Source of the DNA: Topomyia yanbarensis
Taxonomy: Eukaryota > Arthropoda > Insecta > Diptera > Culicidae
Reading direction: 5' to 3'
Length of the DNA: 64,000 nucleotides
Assembly (NCBI RefSeq): GCF_030247195.1
Contig: NC_080670.1
Coordinates: 28,351,497 to 28,415,496 of the forward strand
Below are positions 1 through 10,660 of this stretch, one piece after another. Each line of letters starts with the position of its first letter. The stretch's first letter is position 1. The notes beneath the pieces are model-generated. The model saw only the letters and a program-made list of their open reading frames with translations. It was not told where the DNA came from and searched no databases. The position numbers were made by a program, and so were the translations under genes.

Positions 1-2085
1 AATTATATCTTCAGTACAGCGGTTTGTTTCATAATTTAAAACAGATTTATTTTAAAATTTAAATTAGTATACCCAACCGTATTTGTTGTATACCTTAAAA
101 CGCAATTAGAACTGTGTTTTAAATACATAGGGTAGGACAGATATTCTGACTGGTTAAACTGGGAAAACAATTTTAAGTCCAGTAACGCTTAAGACATGGC
201 TTGAATTTGAATCGAAAAAGAATACCCGCTTCAACTGCTGCTGGGACGGTAAGTTCTGTTTTAAAATTTTCCGTTGTGTGCAGTACGAAACAAAAGTGTT
301 TGAAATTAGAAAACAAAAAGTTCTGCTGGGAATGTGATTGTTTCCGATGCAATTACACTCAGATTTTTCACGCAGGGTATACAGGCCGTGTAAATGAAAA
401 CCGCGTAAATTTAAAAAAAAAACGCGTTAATGAAAACCGCGTAAATTTCAAAATCCGCGTAAAAAACCTGAGTGTACTCTCCTATATAAAATACTACGCT
501 GCTGAACAGTGCAATAACTACAGAAGCATGTTGTCAGATGCCTTACTGATAAAAAACATATAACCGAAATATGAAACATGAAAACCAATTGGCTCTTTAC
601 CCTACGCAGCTACAATGCGCCGTAAACATGGATTAACAAGTTACAACGCACACGCATGCATAAAAATAAATATATTTTTTTCAAACGCAACACTCTTAAG
701 CAGCACACACCGTATTGAATTAAATCCAAACCACCCCGCCCACCCACTTTGCAAATCATTCTGTGACACCATGCTGGTACCCGACAAATCCACACACGGC
801 CACCGCTGCCGAAAATGCATAGCGTCTACCGCTTATTGTAGTGCCCAGACACTGCAGCCATGATCTTACCCGTTCGACATAAGAACAAAAACTGATTCAA
901 ACGGGTACGCGTCACCTCTATTTATAAACTAACCGTATATGGTTTAGTCACTTAGGTGCGAGTGTGTGCAAATGCCAACGTTACCGAAAATCGATAGCGC
1001 TTATTGCATCGCCCGGAGACGACGTTGCTCGTGTGGGATAAGAGCAACAACTGATTTAAACGGACATGCGTTGCTTCTATTTATGACTTTTCGTGTTTCA
1101 TTGAGCAACTAAGCTGCCCTCTTTTGACGGCTGTGTCTGAGAAATCTGCCTCACGAATGGTATTTTTCCCGTTTTTTGTGAACTTTTTAATTTTACCAAT
1201 TTCCAAAAGTCTACTTTTATTGGGCAGATATTAAATTATTACCAATATTTAAGTTAGGTGTTTCTGAATCGGTTGGTGTATGAATGATTAAAATCCATCT
1301 AGTAATATCGGAGTTATAAGCGTGCAAACCTTACATAGTTTCGTTACATGGGAGATAGTTTAGATTTTAGAATGACACCTAGCCCCAGATAGTGGAGTAA
1401 GACATTTTTAATGTCAAAAATATGAGAACACCATTCAATAGAAAATTTTCTCACCTTTCGAATGGAACTGAAACATTTAAAATACAAAGTATACTTTTTA
1501 AGCTAGAGGTATTTTAAGACAAATAAGTTTTTTACACAAAAAGTTCAATAACTCTGTAACGGTTGAGATTTGATGGTATGTGTAGAACAATTTTTTTCTC
1601 CAAATATGGCAGTCTATCACCCCCCCCCCCCCCCCCCCGAGAGATTCTTAACCATGAACCAAACACCCTGTATATTGTTCAATTGGAGTAATGTTATGAG
1701 CCAAAAACAAAAGTGTGCCGACAACCGAACACATTCCCCTATTCATAAATTTAAGTTAAATTTACTTTATTTTGGACATAGCTCAAACAACTCAAAAGTA
1801 CCTTATTCAACGGAAGTAGTTCGACTAAGTCCAATCTCTTGTTTTGTTTTTAACAACACTAATAAGTGCGATGGAAAGGACTATTCATTAGTGACGTAAT
1901 GCAAACATAACCTAAAAATGACTCCTCCTTCTCCTAATGTAACAATTTTCACAATTTTTTTTATCCCCCTCTCCCCTGGTACGTAACAAATTAAATAATT
2001 TTTTTTTCAGTAAAGAATGTTACGTACCGTGCTAACTACTCCCCATTCCTCCTATGTTACAACAAGTCATATTGTTTGCAAGGCC
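1..2085. other. AT-rich noncoding DNA, no gene seen
   Basis: I see no convincing coding region. Around 370-480 a short motif (GTAAATGAAAACCGCG and relatives) recurs several times and looks like part of a decayed MITE. The stretches near 800-930 and 975-1090 are diverged copies of each other: both contain a GCTTATTG block followed by CTGATT(C/T)AAACGG and CTCTATTTAT-like sequence. A weaker relative may lie near 3650-3740. Function unknown. Confidence 0.5.
1620..1638. repeat. Poly-C homopolymer, 19 bases
   Basis: An uninterrupted run of 19 cytosines in otherwise AT-rich DNA. A run this pure is prone to slippage, so its exact length is uncertain. Confidence 0.95.
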
Positions 2086-2094
2086 ACCCCTGTA

Positions 2095-2990
2095 AAACAT
2101 ATGTAGCTGGAAAATCGATTGCCTTGTACGCAGCTCACCTGGGTTTGATCCAAACCCCGCACATAGGGTTAGATTTTTCAAAAGGATTTTTCTAATCCGG
2201 AGAAGGTTAAGGGGTTACATACCTTTTTATTTTTCAAAAAACCGAAATGTTTTTATTACTTTATCTGAAAGTACAAGTTCTTGTGAATATTTTCCCAAAT
2301 TTTTATAGAGATTTGAGAAATAGATCGAAAGTTACAGCGCTTTCAGGCGAGCTTCGTCTACCAAGAGCAGGGGTAACTTGAAATTTTAAACTCGATCATC
2401 TCGAAATGTTGTTTTTCCAAAAATGGTTTTTCCGTGATCACGATTCCTGTAAAACCACTCAACTGATTTTCTTCATTTTTTTCAATTGATCGTAATTAAT
2501 TGTTCTCGTGTCTTAACGATTCCTTTTGTATGCATAAATTTTTGTTTTGCGGATGAGAATTTTTTAATGCAATTTTTAGAGCTTAAAACAGCGATTTTTT
2601 TTTAGAAAAAAACGTTCCCGAATGCAGGAAAAAACTATCATTTATTCAACTAACAGTTAAGGTACGAGTAATATTCATATACTAATGGAATTTTTTCAGC
2701 TTTGAGATTTTAGTTGATCTATTGGTCTTCAATCGTGATCACCGCCAACCTCTTAAATTAATTATCAACACATTTTTATAAACTTATGCTTATATATTTC
2801 ACCGAAAAATGTACTACCACAATATTATAAGTTTGATGTAATGAAACCATTGCTTTAAGCCTTTACGTAAATTCAAAATCTCTTGACATTTCTCTCACAA
2901 AAAGGTATGTAACTCCTTAAGCTAAAAGCTCTATAATCGAAATAAGTCACATTTTATCGTACCCCCTCCCCAAAAGTGTTACGTCATTTA
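2095..2990 (+). repeat. tRNA-like SINE, split by a TTAA element
   Basis: The left part (about 2095-2210) carries an RNA polymerase III B-box-like motif, GGTTTGATCC at 2142-2151, within a CAGCTCACCTGGG...CCCCGCACATAGGG context that I associate with tRNA-related SINEs of culicine mosquitoes. The right part resumes at 2917 with GCTAAAAGCTCTATAA. A related copy on the opposite strand at 3140-3275 has the two parts contiguous, which supports reading this as one SINE interrupted at a TTAA site. No A box was clearly found, so the tRNA origin is tentative. Confidence 0.5.
2211..2916. mobile_element. Non-autonomous TTAA-flanked inverted-repeat element
   Basis: A 706 bp element with no coding capacity is bounded by TTAA on both sides (2207-2210 and 2917-2920). 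Its ends are inverted repeats: it starts GGGGTTACATACCTTTTT and its right end read in reverse is GGAGTTACATACCTTTTT. TTAA duplications are typical of piggyBac-type elements and of some named mosquito MITE families; which superfamily mobilised this one cannot be told from the sequence. It sits inside the tRNA-like SINE described separately. Confidence 0.75.
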
Positions 2991-3139
2991 TGGATGATCC
3001 TTAATTGGTAGCTCATTTGTCCTGTATCCTGATGCGGATGCTGGCATACATTTTTTTTTCTATTTTTTTGACAGCATCGTTTCGGACCATTTATGGTTAG
3101 CATTCTCATGCAAAAAACATGACTTAGAATAATTCGAGT

Positions 3140-3275
3140 TTTTTTTAAATATAGAGGTTTTAACATGAGGATCATTCGTCTCTTTATTCGGCTTGGAAAC
3201 ATCTCATTAGAAAAATATTCTGTGAGTCCAACCCAGGTGAGCTGCGTACAAGGGAATCGATTTACCAACCACTCC
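3140..3275 (-). repeat. Second copy of the tRNA-like SINE
   Basis: Read on the minus strand, this stretch matches the SINE at 2095-2990: it shares AATCGATT(C/G)CCTTGTACGCAG, CTCACCTGGG and TTTTTCTAAT. Its 3' part continues through a GAATGATCCTCATGTTAAAA block, which corresponds to the point where the other copy is broken by the TTAA element. No gene is implied. The exact ends are uncertain. Confidence 0.5.
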
Positions 3276-3280
3276 ACGGT

Positions 3281-4020
3281 AATTCGAGTTCTCTATACTA
3301 TTTTACTATTGCACAGTATCTGGATCCAGCAAATATGGGAACCTAATCCAGTCAAATCATTGGAGGAATATTCCCCAAAATTCGCTGAACATTACAAAAT
3401 TTAGCATGGCCTGCTATGATAAAACTAATGCAAAGTTTGCTGAGGAAAGTCAATTTATAGAACTGAACGTGATACGTGAATCACCTTTCAGCTAAAGTTT
3501 TTACGAATTTATAAAATCTAATGAAAATATGTTTCAAATTTTCTTCTCAAATTATTTTCATTTTTTTTCGAGGTGTATATAGCAGTCACGACTTACGCCA
3601 GGTTCGAACAATTGTTGACATCCGCAACACTGGTGCTTGCCCCATCAGTTACTTGAGAGACGCGAGTGTCGCGATCTTTCCTACTGCGTATCTGACACCA
3701 GTGATACTGAAATGAATGTGCGTTGCTGTTATTTATAGATTCGAGTAGTTTTGATCTTATGTACATTATTTTATTATATTTTACCTTTACAACTTCTCAT
3801 TAGGAATCAGAACGTGGCGGCTCAAGTGTTATTCTGAGATTACACAAAGTAATTCGCCTGGTGGGAAGAGATTTGAGAAGGGGACGGTTTAGGCATAGGG
3901 AAATCTAATAGTTGGCTTAAGTATTTTTACTCCAGAAGTCATGAGAAATGCTATGTATTAAGGTTCAAGTTACCTTTTTTGAGCATGTGTTAGTTTTGAA
4001 CGCTGGGTAGTATGGGTAGG
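3281..4020. other. Noncoding DNA, nothing identified
   Basis: AT-rich sequence with only short chance reading frames. A block near 3650-3740 vaguely resembles the duplicated motif at 800-1090. I see no gene or clear element ends. Confidence 0.4.
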
Positions 4021-4118
4021 AAAAATTGTGTTCAGCTTTGCCATCGGATTGTTTATTGTTTGTTTATTTGTTGTACCGTCACCAACAGACCCCTTGGCCC
4101 CAATGGTGGTTACTTAAA

Positions 4119-7100
4119 CTAATTACATTTCAGAATACGAATTATTTTAGTTTTTATCGAATTCCTTGTCAGGTTGAAGTCAAACGCCGTCGCCACACTG
4201 TTAAACACACGCTGGAGTCCGGTAACAGCGCCCTGGCGCCCATAGTTAGTTCTCCTGAATGGGACTCGCAGAAGAGAGTTATTGCGCAGAGCTCGAACGC
4301 GAGCTTGAAGATCGAGGCGTCCGAGGATTGTAGGGCAATCCACCCTGGCAGACAGTAAGTCCGAGACGAACAGGGCTCGAGAGCAGTCCCTCCGGATGCT
4401 TAGAGTATCGAGCTGTATTAACTGACAACGGTTTTCGTAGCTCGGCAGCTGAAATCTGTTTTGCCAAGGAAGATGTCGGAGTGCAAAGCGTATGAACCGG
4501 CGTTGGACGGCCTCGATTCTGTCGACACCGTTCTGGTAGTAAGGGTTCCAAACAGCAGAACAATATTCCAGTGTTGAGCGAACCAGCGCACAATAGAGAG
4601 ATTTTAAACAGTATACGTCCTTAAAGTTTTTCGCTATTCGGAAGATGAACCCAAGCTGTCCTGAAGCCTTATCCACAATGGATGATGTATGTGGTTTGAA
4701 CGTTAGTGCCGAATCCATGATGACTCCGAGATCCTTGACGTTAGAGTGTCTTGGAATACTCGAGTCGAAGAGATGGTAGTTAAACTGAATCGGATGGCGT
4801 TTCCGAGTGAACGTAACGATTGAGCATTTGCTCGGGTTTAAAACCATTCTGTTTAGATCACACCACGTACTAAAGCTGTCCAATTCCCTCTGAAGAAGCT
4901 CGGCATCGGTTTTATCCCGTATTTGTTGAAAATTTTTCATGTCGTCGGCAAAAGAAAGGCGGGGTCCTTGTAATTTGATGTTGACGTCATTAAAGTAGAG
5001 GAGGAATATCACTGGACCGAGATGGCTTCCTTGTGGGATGCCGGATGTAGCGAAGAATGGTGTAGATAGACAGTCCTTAATGCTGATTTGGAGTTGCCTT
5101 CCATCGAGGTAGGAACGAAACCAGCGCAGAAGTTGTCCATGAATACCGAGTTTGTCCAGCTTCGCTATTGCGATATCATGATTGATTTTGTCGAAGGCCG
5201 CAGATAGATCCATGTAAATAGCATCGGTTTGCAATCCGTCAGCGAATCCATCCATTGCATATGTTGTGAACGAGAGCAGGTTAGTCGTTGTCGATCGTTT
5301 AGGCATAAATCCGTGTTGATCGTCTGCAATGTAGTGTTTGCAGTGAAAGAAAAGAGGGTCTAAGACAACCAGCTCGAATAGTTTTGATACTGCACTTAAA
5401 CACGAGATTCCTCGATAATTGTCAATGTTCGATTTGTTTCCTTTTTTGTGAACTGGAAACATGTGCGCTGCTTTCCAGCAGGAAGGGAATGTTCCAGTAT
5501 TGAGTGATAGCACAAAGACTCGCCGAAGTGGTTCAAGAAGCCCGCTGATGCACTTTTTGACAAAAATCGAAGGAACGCCATCTGGACCCGGGGGACTAGA
5601 TGCTTTCAGCTTGGAATTTGCTGCAAGAATGGCAGCATTATCGACACAAATTCGGTTGATGGTTCGTCCTAGAGAAGGAGTTAGATTTGAAGCGGCAGCG
5701 ACTTGTTGTGGGGAAAGGTTCTCGTCGGAAAAAACGCTTGAAAATTTGTCGGAAAACAATTGGCAAATTTCCTTAGTGTCGGTGCCTAAAACTCCATTTA
5801 ATGACATACAAGATGGTAACCCGGATTCTTTTCGCTGCTCGTTCACATATTTCCAAAACGACTTGGGCTTGGATTTCAGTTGACGTTCGACGTTTCGCTG
5901 ATATCTAAAAAAGGCACGTCTGCTTTGCTGTTTGTATTCGTGGTTGAGTTGAAAGTAGTGGTTTCGTAATGCAAGTGTCTTATGCTTCGAGAACTTTTTA
6001 AATGCGGCTCGTTTGGCAGTTTTTAATCGTCTAAGCACTGTTGATTGCCAGGGAGGGTGTTGATTTGTGCTGACTGTTCGTTTTGGCACATGACGGTCGA
6101 TTAGGTAGTTAAGAATATTAGAAAACGTCATCGCTGCTTCGTTCGCGTCGTCATTGTTAATATTTTCGTCCCAGTTTATATCCAACAGCGTGCTAACGAT
6201 GCTGTCGTAGTCAGCGTTTTTAAAATCGTAGACGATAGAGCTTGAGACGTCTTCAAAACTCACTCCTAGGTTACCAGCGAGTACAAGATGTAGTGGGGGA
6301 TGATGGCGCACATGCTGGACTAAAGGTGTCGGAGCGGCGCAGCAGTACGGAGCGTAGTCCCGGGCACTTACAAAGCAGAGGTCCAATGTACGTCCGTTCT
6401 CGTTGATGATATTATTAATTTGCCGAAGAGTTGCGCTACTGTAGTTGTCCAAGATACAACTGGCATTGTTGATAAGCACAGAATTTTCGATATCCAATCG
6501 TAGAAATCCATTACTTGCTGGGCACCAGGTCAAGCCAGGTAAGTTAAAGTCGCCCAGTATAACAATATCATCAGATGGGGCAGCGATCGAGGTGATGAAA
6601 GAAACGGAGGAAAGATGTACATCGATCAGGCTGTAATCACGAATTCGGTCAGGTGGAAAATACACGACACACAGGAAGAGATTGCGATCGGCAAGTTTCA
6701 CTGATATCCACACTTGCTCGGAGCTCTCCCACCGCTCATCGTTGATCACTCGGGCTTTTATACCATGGCGAACGGCGATGAGTACACCACCACCTGATGT
6801 CTTGCGGCTGTTGAGGGGATTGCGATCACAGCGGAAGACATCAAATGTTGAACCAAACACCTGCTGAGACAGAGTACGGTTGTTGAGCCACGTCTCGGTT
6901 AAGGCGATGACGTCATAACAGCAGCCCGTGGTCGCGAGCAAATAGCTGTCCGTTGATGAATTTAAGCCACCAACATTCTGGTAGTAAATCTCGATGTTAT
7001 TGGATGACGGATCAGGTTCTGCAGAGGGCGAATCAACTGCATCGCGCTCCAGAATGCAGCGATCATCATCGGCGACAGAAATAGTTGACATCTCGTCACA

Positions 7101-7562
7101 AGATGTTAGAGCAAAAGGCAAATTACTGGAAGCGAAGAATACATCAGCGCTTGAAGTGTTCGGATCAGATGTATACTTGCCATTTGTGGCGGGTTGGAAG
7201 ACCCTTTCACCCATCCCACACACAGGACCGGGACGACTGATGATCGCTGGCTGCAATTGCTCGACTGTGGCGGGGGGCTCGAGGGCTTCCATAGTGCCAA
7301 CTGCGGTGCGTCCCAGTATGCGTTGAACCCCGATGGAGCGATGCGGAGAGCAGGAACGGGACGGTAGTAGCTTACGGCGAGTGTTGGACGATGAACTAGA
7401 AGCGTGAATCGGTTTAACCGTTGTATCGTTACAATTTGTATAATACTTGCCGAGAAAGGCGGCTTGGAAGACCCCTTCTCCACCCACACATACAGGACCG
7501 GGACGACTGCTGAACGCTGGCTGCAAGGGCTCGACTGTAGCGGGGGGATCGAGGGCTTCCAT
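4119..7562 (-). CDS. CR1-clade ORF2: endonuclease and reverse transcriptase
   Basis: The 1147-residue product would nick target DNA and reverse-transcribe the element RNA. An apurinic-type endonuclease begins near residue 190 (IYYQNVGGL), with the ALTETWL motif and the ILGDFNLPG motif holding catalytic residues. The reverse transcriptase spans roughly residues 680-950, with a GISCLSAVSKLFE block, AFDKINHD, the GIPQGSHLGP block and the catalytic FADD near residue 868. There is no RNase H domain, as usual for CR1. The frame is uninterrupted. The first ~130 residues are not conserved domain and include a tandem duplication, described separately. The true start is uncertain: CR1 ORF2 may initiate elsewhere near this Met. 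ORF1 ends about 50 bases upstream. Confidence 0.85.
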   Translation of the reverse strand: MEALDPPATVEPLQPAFSSRPGPVCVGGEGVFQAAFLGKYYTNCNDTTVKPIHASSSSSNTRRKLLPSRSCSPHRSIGVQRILGRTAVGTMEALEPPATVEQLQPAIISRPGPVCGMGERVFQPATNGKYTSDPNTSSADVFFASSNLPFALTSCDEMSTISVADDDRCILERDAVDSPSAEPDPSSNNIEIYYQNVGGLNSSTDSYLLATTGCCYDVIALTETWLNNRTLSQQVFGSTFDVFRCDRNPLNSRKTSGGGVLIAVRHGIKARVINDERWESSEQVWISVKLADRNLFLCVVYFPPDRIRDYSLIDVHLSSVSFITSIAAPSDDIVILGDFNLPGLTWCPASNGFLRLDIENSVLINNASCILDNYSSATLRQINNIINENGRTLDLCFVSARDYAPYCCAAPTPLVQHVRHHPPLHLVLAGNLGVSFEDVSSSIVYDFKNADYDSIVSTLLDINWDENINNDDANEAAMTFSNILNYLIDRHVPKRTVSTNQHPPWQSTVLRRLKTAKRAAFKKFSKHKTLALRNHYFQLNHEYKQQSRRAFFRYQRNVERQLKSKPKSFWKYVNEQRKESGLPSCMSLNGVLGTDTKEICQLFSDKFSSVFSDENLSPQQVAAASNLTPSLGRTINRICVDNAAILAANSKLKASSPPGPDGVPSIFVKKCISGLLEPLRRVFVLSLNTGTFPSCWKAAHMFPVHKKGNKSNIDNYRGISCLSAVSKLFELVVLDPLFFHCKHYIADDQHGFMPKRSTTTNLLSFTTYAMDGFADGLQTDAIYMDLSAAFDKINHDIAIAKLDKLGIHGQLLRWFRSYLDGRQLQISIKDCLSTPFFATSGIPQGSHLGPVIFLLYFNDVNIKLQGPRLSFADDMKNFQQIRDKTDAELLQRELDSFSTWCDLNRMVLNPSKCSIVTFTRKRHPIQFNYHLFDSSIPRHSNVKDLGVIMDSALTFKPHTSSIVDKASGQLGFIFRIAKNFKDVYCLKSLYCALVRSTLEYCSAVWNPYYQNGVDRIEAVQRRFIRFALRHLPWQNRFQLPSYENRCQLIQLDTLSIRRDCSRALFVSDLLSARVDCPTILGRLDLQARVRALRNNSLLRVPFRRTNYGRQGAVTGLQRVFNSVATAFDFNLTRNSIKTKIIRILKCN

Positions 7563-7593
7563 TGTATCAACTGCATTGCGTCCCAGTATGCGA
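7169..7593 (-). repeat. Tandem duplication at the start of CR1 ORF2
   Basis: Two direct copies of about 155 bases occur at roughly 7169-7323 and 7437-7593, offset by about 270 bases. Both contain ACAGGACCGGGACGACTG, CTCGACTGT and GAGGGCTTCCAT followed by GCGTCCCAGTATGCG. Encoded peptides start MEAL(D/E)PPATVE and continue SRPGPVC in each copy. The copies differ at many positions, so the duplication is not fresh and may be a fixed part of the family. Confidence 0.85.
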
Positions 7594-7610
7594 TCAGCGT
7601 CGACACTCCT

Positions 7611-8489
7611 TCACAATGGCGGTGTAGCTTGGTATAGTGGCATTGCCAATCGTTGCGGAGTCCTCTGTAGGGTTGATGGGCCGGGTTGACTTAGCGGAAT
7701 ACATGCGGCTTCCGAAGGCGTAGGAAAATCAGTCGTTGGGCACCAAATGTTCTGGGTACGGCTATCCTCAAATTCCCTGAACAATATGCCTTGCGGCCAT
7801 GTTTCAGGGTTAAGAGCTGCTTCACGGTACTTTGGGTGAACTCCAACTTTGAAAGATATGAAGTTCAGAGTACTGACGTCTATGCCTTTTTTAACAAGCG
7901 GAATGACCTTTATTTCCTCGTTGCAGTTTAGCCCTTCTTTGGACATTTTTTCGACTGTCTCCTTGCTAACGCTGGGATGAAAGCGGGAAAGATACATCCA
8001 GAGCAACGGAGTGGGAGGAGGAACCGTGAGAATGTTGCTATTATCGACTAGCTTTCGACCGCCGACAAGAATACTGCTCGGATCAGGACCATCCTCGCGA
8101 CGACGTTTCTGAGGTGGTCGAGATGTACCGGAATTTGGCCGGACTGGAGTGGCTGTTGAAACCTTTCTGGCGAGGTGCGAAATTTGCTGGTTATTTTTTG
8201 ATAACTCTGCCTTTAGTTCAGCACAGACGTCATCCGTTTTCCCAGCGATAGCAGCGATAACACATCCAAGCGAGGAAACGGTGTCGCGAAAGCGAGCAAA
8301 CTTCATCAACTTGACACATTCATTGCACATCCAAAATAAATTTGGATTTTCGGCAAGTTTTTTCAAGAACGGCTTGTTGAGTTGTTTACCGCACTGCATA
8401 TGCACCACATTTTTGCAAAATCCCATGCACTCGATAAAGTCATCGTCCGATTTGACGGTTTTCGCGCAGTGATCGCATGCACTTGTCAT
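7611..8489 (-). CDS. CR1-clade ORF1, PHD-finger RNA-binding protein
   Basis: The 292-residue product is the ORF1 (gag-like) protein expected to coat element RNA. It opens with a Cys/His-rich segment (residues about 6-58: CDHC, ECMGFC, VHMQCG, WMCNEC) whose spacing fits a PHD-type zinc finger. A basic stretch with PPQKRRRED follows near residue 125. The second half (WMYLSRFHPSVSKETVEKM and onward) resembles the esterase-free, RNA-recognition-like C-terminal domain of CR1 and related ORF1 proteins. The start is a genuine ATG at 8489. ORF2 begins about 50 bases downstream in the same orientation. Assignment to CR1 rests on the PHD finger together with ORF2. Confidence 0.8.
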   Translation of the reverse strand: MTSACDHCAKTVKSDDDFIECMGFCKNVVHMQCGKQLNKPFLKKLAENPNLFWMCNECVKLMKFARFRDTVSSLGCVIAAIAGKTDDVCAELKAELSKNNQQISHLARKVSTATPVRPNSGTSRPPQKRRREDGPDPSSILVGGRKLVDNSNILTVPPPTPLLWMYLSRFHPSVSKETVEKMSKEGLNCNEEIKVIPLVKKGIDVSTLNFISFKVGVHPKYREAALNPETWPQGILFREFEDSRTQNIWCPTTDFPTPSEAACIPLSQPGPSTLQRTPQRLAMPLYQATPPL

Positions 8490-8880
8490 AATGCCGATTT
8501 TCTACCCGCCCTAGATCCGACTTTTCGTTTTCGTCTCACTGTGCGCCAAGTTATGGTGGGAAATACTTTCCTCTACTCGCGTGCAGATGGCGAAATGAGC
8601 GCGTGAATTTTTTGTGGGTAATTACACACAGGTCCGGTGATGTAAACAATCTCGATTTTCACTGGACTTTTTCACGACACAAAACAAAATTTGTAGAAAA
8701 CACTTTAAAACTTCACAATACCAAGGGCGCAAACAAAATTTAAGATCGACTGATACGATAAACGACGATTAAACGGCACAAATCACGTCAAATATTAAAA
8801 AAATAACTGGAGCGATCAACACAAACAACTAATCGGTGAAAATACACTGAACCAAAAGTGCCACATTTTCAAAAGCACCA

Positions 8881-9813
8881 TTCAGCTAAGCCGATGGCTT
8901 TTCCGGCAGGTATTTTGCATGAATTGAATCGTGATGATCTAATAAATCGACTGATATTCTTCTTTTAGAGTTTTGAAAAGGTTTAAATGGATAATCTGGT
9001 GGCAAAGCTGAGCACAATTTTTCTTACGCACACTACCAAGCCTTGAGGTAACTTGAGCCTTAATATAGGAGGGCCATATCTACATTCTCGAGTAGGTATT
9101 GACATGTTCCCTATGATTGTTAGAAACTAAGTTAACAAATAAACCATCAAAACCCCTGATGGGATATTGTACGATTTAAACCAACACTATGTTTTTGTGA
9201 ACATCGCAGGAGTTCCTGTTCAGGTTGAGATTCTTTCTTTGACCTTTGTGAACCTTTTACAAACTTTGTGCGAAGCGTTCAAAATATCTATGAGCCAACA
9301 CATGGACTAACTATGTTCCATGGTTTTCCTGAAAATTAGCACGGAGCCAAACTTTCAATAGCTTATGCGATCAATTTTGCTGTTGTTAATTTGCTCAAGC
9401 AGCCCAAATGGATCTTTGGAAGAACGTACAACCCAAAGAAGATTAGTCGCTTCATATGCCGCTACCATTTAGTAAATACCCTTAAAGCCAAATCACCAAG
9501 TCTTCTGCGAGAAGATTCCGGTTTAGTAAGGGGTTACGATCAGAGCTTAAAAAAATTGACATCCCTGCGTGAACTTGAAAGAAAACGAAATTCAATTCAT
9601 GCCCGCTGCGATGAATGAAATTTTTGGTTCGTTTCCCTCGTCATTCGTTCTACCGACGCAGCGCATTCAGGTTAGGACATGTTCGGTTTCAGAAGCAAAA
9701 CGAATTTTGTTTCTATGCTAGCTCTGAGAGGGGTTGAGCAAAAGTGCACCAGATATAGATTACGCAGTTCACTTATGCTCGAAAATGTAGAAGATGCTAA
9801 CTTCTGCCTTCCA
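8881..9813. other. Noncoding gap between two LINEs
   Basis: AT-rich DNA between the CR1 and I-clade elements. One open frame at 9391-9618 (75 residues) shows no domain that I recognise, and I do not call it a gene. Confidence 0.4.
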
Positions 9814-9827
9814 ACTGTCGACATAAT
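9814..9827. repeat. Left 14-bp target-site duplication of the I element
   Basis: ACTGTCGACATAAT here is repeated exactly at 18414-18427. The left copy is followed immediately by a poly-T run, which is the poly-A tail of the minus-strand element. This pair defines the limits of the outer I-clade element. Confidence 0.9.
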
Positions 9828-10660
9828 TTTTTTTTCCAATTCGTTTATTTGATAAGGCAGGTTTGCGTTAGCTTAAAGGTGCCAATTTTTTTTTGTTTTA
9901 CATTTTAAATTACTTAAAACTAGGGGATTACATATTGATTAGCTATACATATACACAAGGGGGTAATATAATTTTCGTAAGATTAGGGGGTCATTTAGTT
10001 TTTATGGCAATATGGTTTGACATTTTTAGTAATGAGATTATTGGAGCAAATAATGTTTAACTAAGGGGGAAAATTTATACGACTATCTTAAAAGTAGAAA
10101 TAATTAGAGGGCGTGATTAAATTTTGTAAAGATTCGGAGACATTAATTAGGGTTATTTTATGTGGTAGTAGAGTTGGGCATTTTCAACGAGATCATATAA
10201 TATAATAGTTAAAACTAGAAAAGGCAAGAAGAGCTAAATGCTTCATGAAGACATTTGGGGTGGGGGGGGTGAAGGGGTGTTACTTCTGTGTATAAGAGTC
10301 AGGGGAAGTAGGGTGGACAAACATGGCAGGGGGAGAACATTATTTCAGTTTCAGACTTCGGGAGATCAACGGATGGATTACAGAATCAGGGTGGCCTTCA
10401 TCAGGAAGAATCATGTACTGGGACGCCGGGTGGTCGTTCTTAAGATGAAAGGGGTTTCTCCAGACGATTTCGTAGTGCGGCTCAGATGTTGATCGGCTAC
10501 ATTTCGAGTTGTGCGTGTGATGTTCGTGCTTTAGGTCCCGTGTTTGTTGGCTCATTCGACAGGGATGTTTTGTGTCGCCTTGGAGTCGCATCAAACCATC
10601 GTGGGTGTATGGTACAGGTGGAAGAGAGCGCTTCTGAGAATGATAAGGAAAAAGGGGCAG

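Larger units (their letters stand above)
4020..8880 (-). mobile_element. CR1-clade non-LTR retrotransposon (T1/Q-like)
   Basis: A LINE on the minus strand with two non-overlapping open reading frames: a PHD-finger ORF1 (7611-8489) and an endonuclease plus reverse transcriptase ORF2 (4119-7562). A PHD-type zinc finger in ORF1 and an ORF2 without RNase H are features of the CR1 clade, which includes the mosquito T1 and Q elements. Both frames are open over their full length, so the copy is young. Sequence below 4119 would be the 3' UTR and that above 8489 the 5' UTR. I could not find target-site duplications, so the outer limits are estimates. Confidence 0.8.

Noticed and set aside
201..563. 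120-residue frame near the left edge
   Set aside because: It runs through repeated GTAAATGAAAACCGCG motifs and has no domain; it is a repeat-derived frame.
5461..5883. 140-residue frame on the + strand
   Set aside because: It lies antisense to the CR1 reverse transcriptase and shows no domain.
9391..9618. 75-residue frame between two LINEs
   Set aside because: Basic composition and no recognisable domain; length is within chance expectation.
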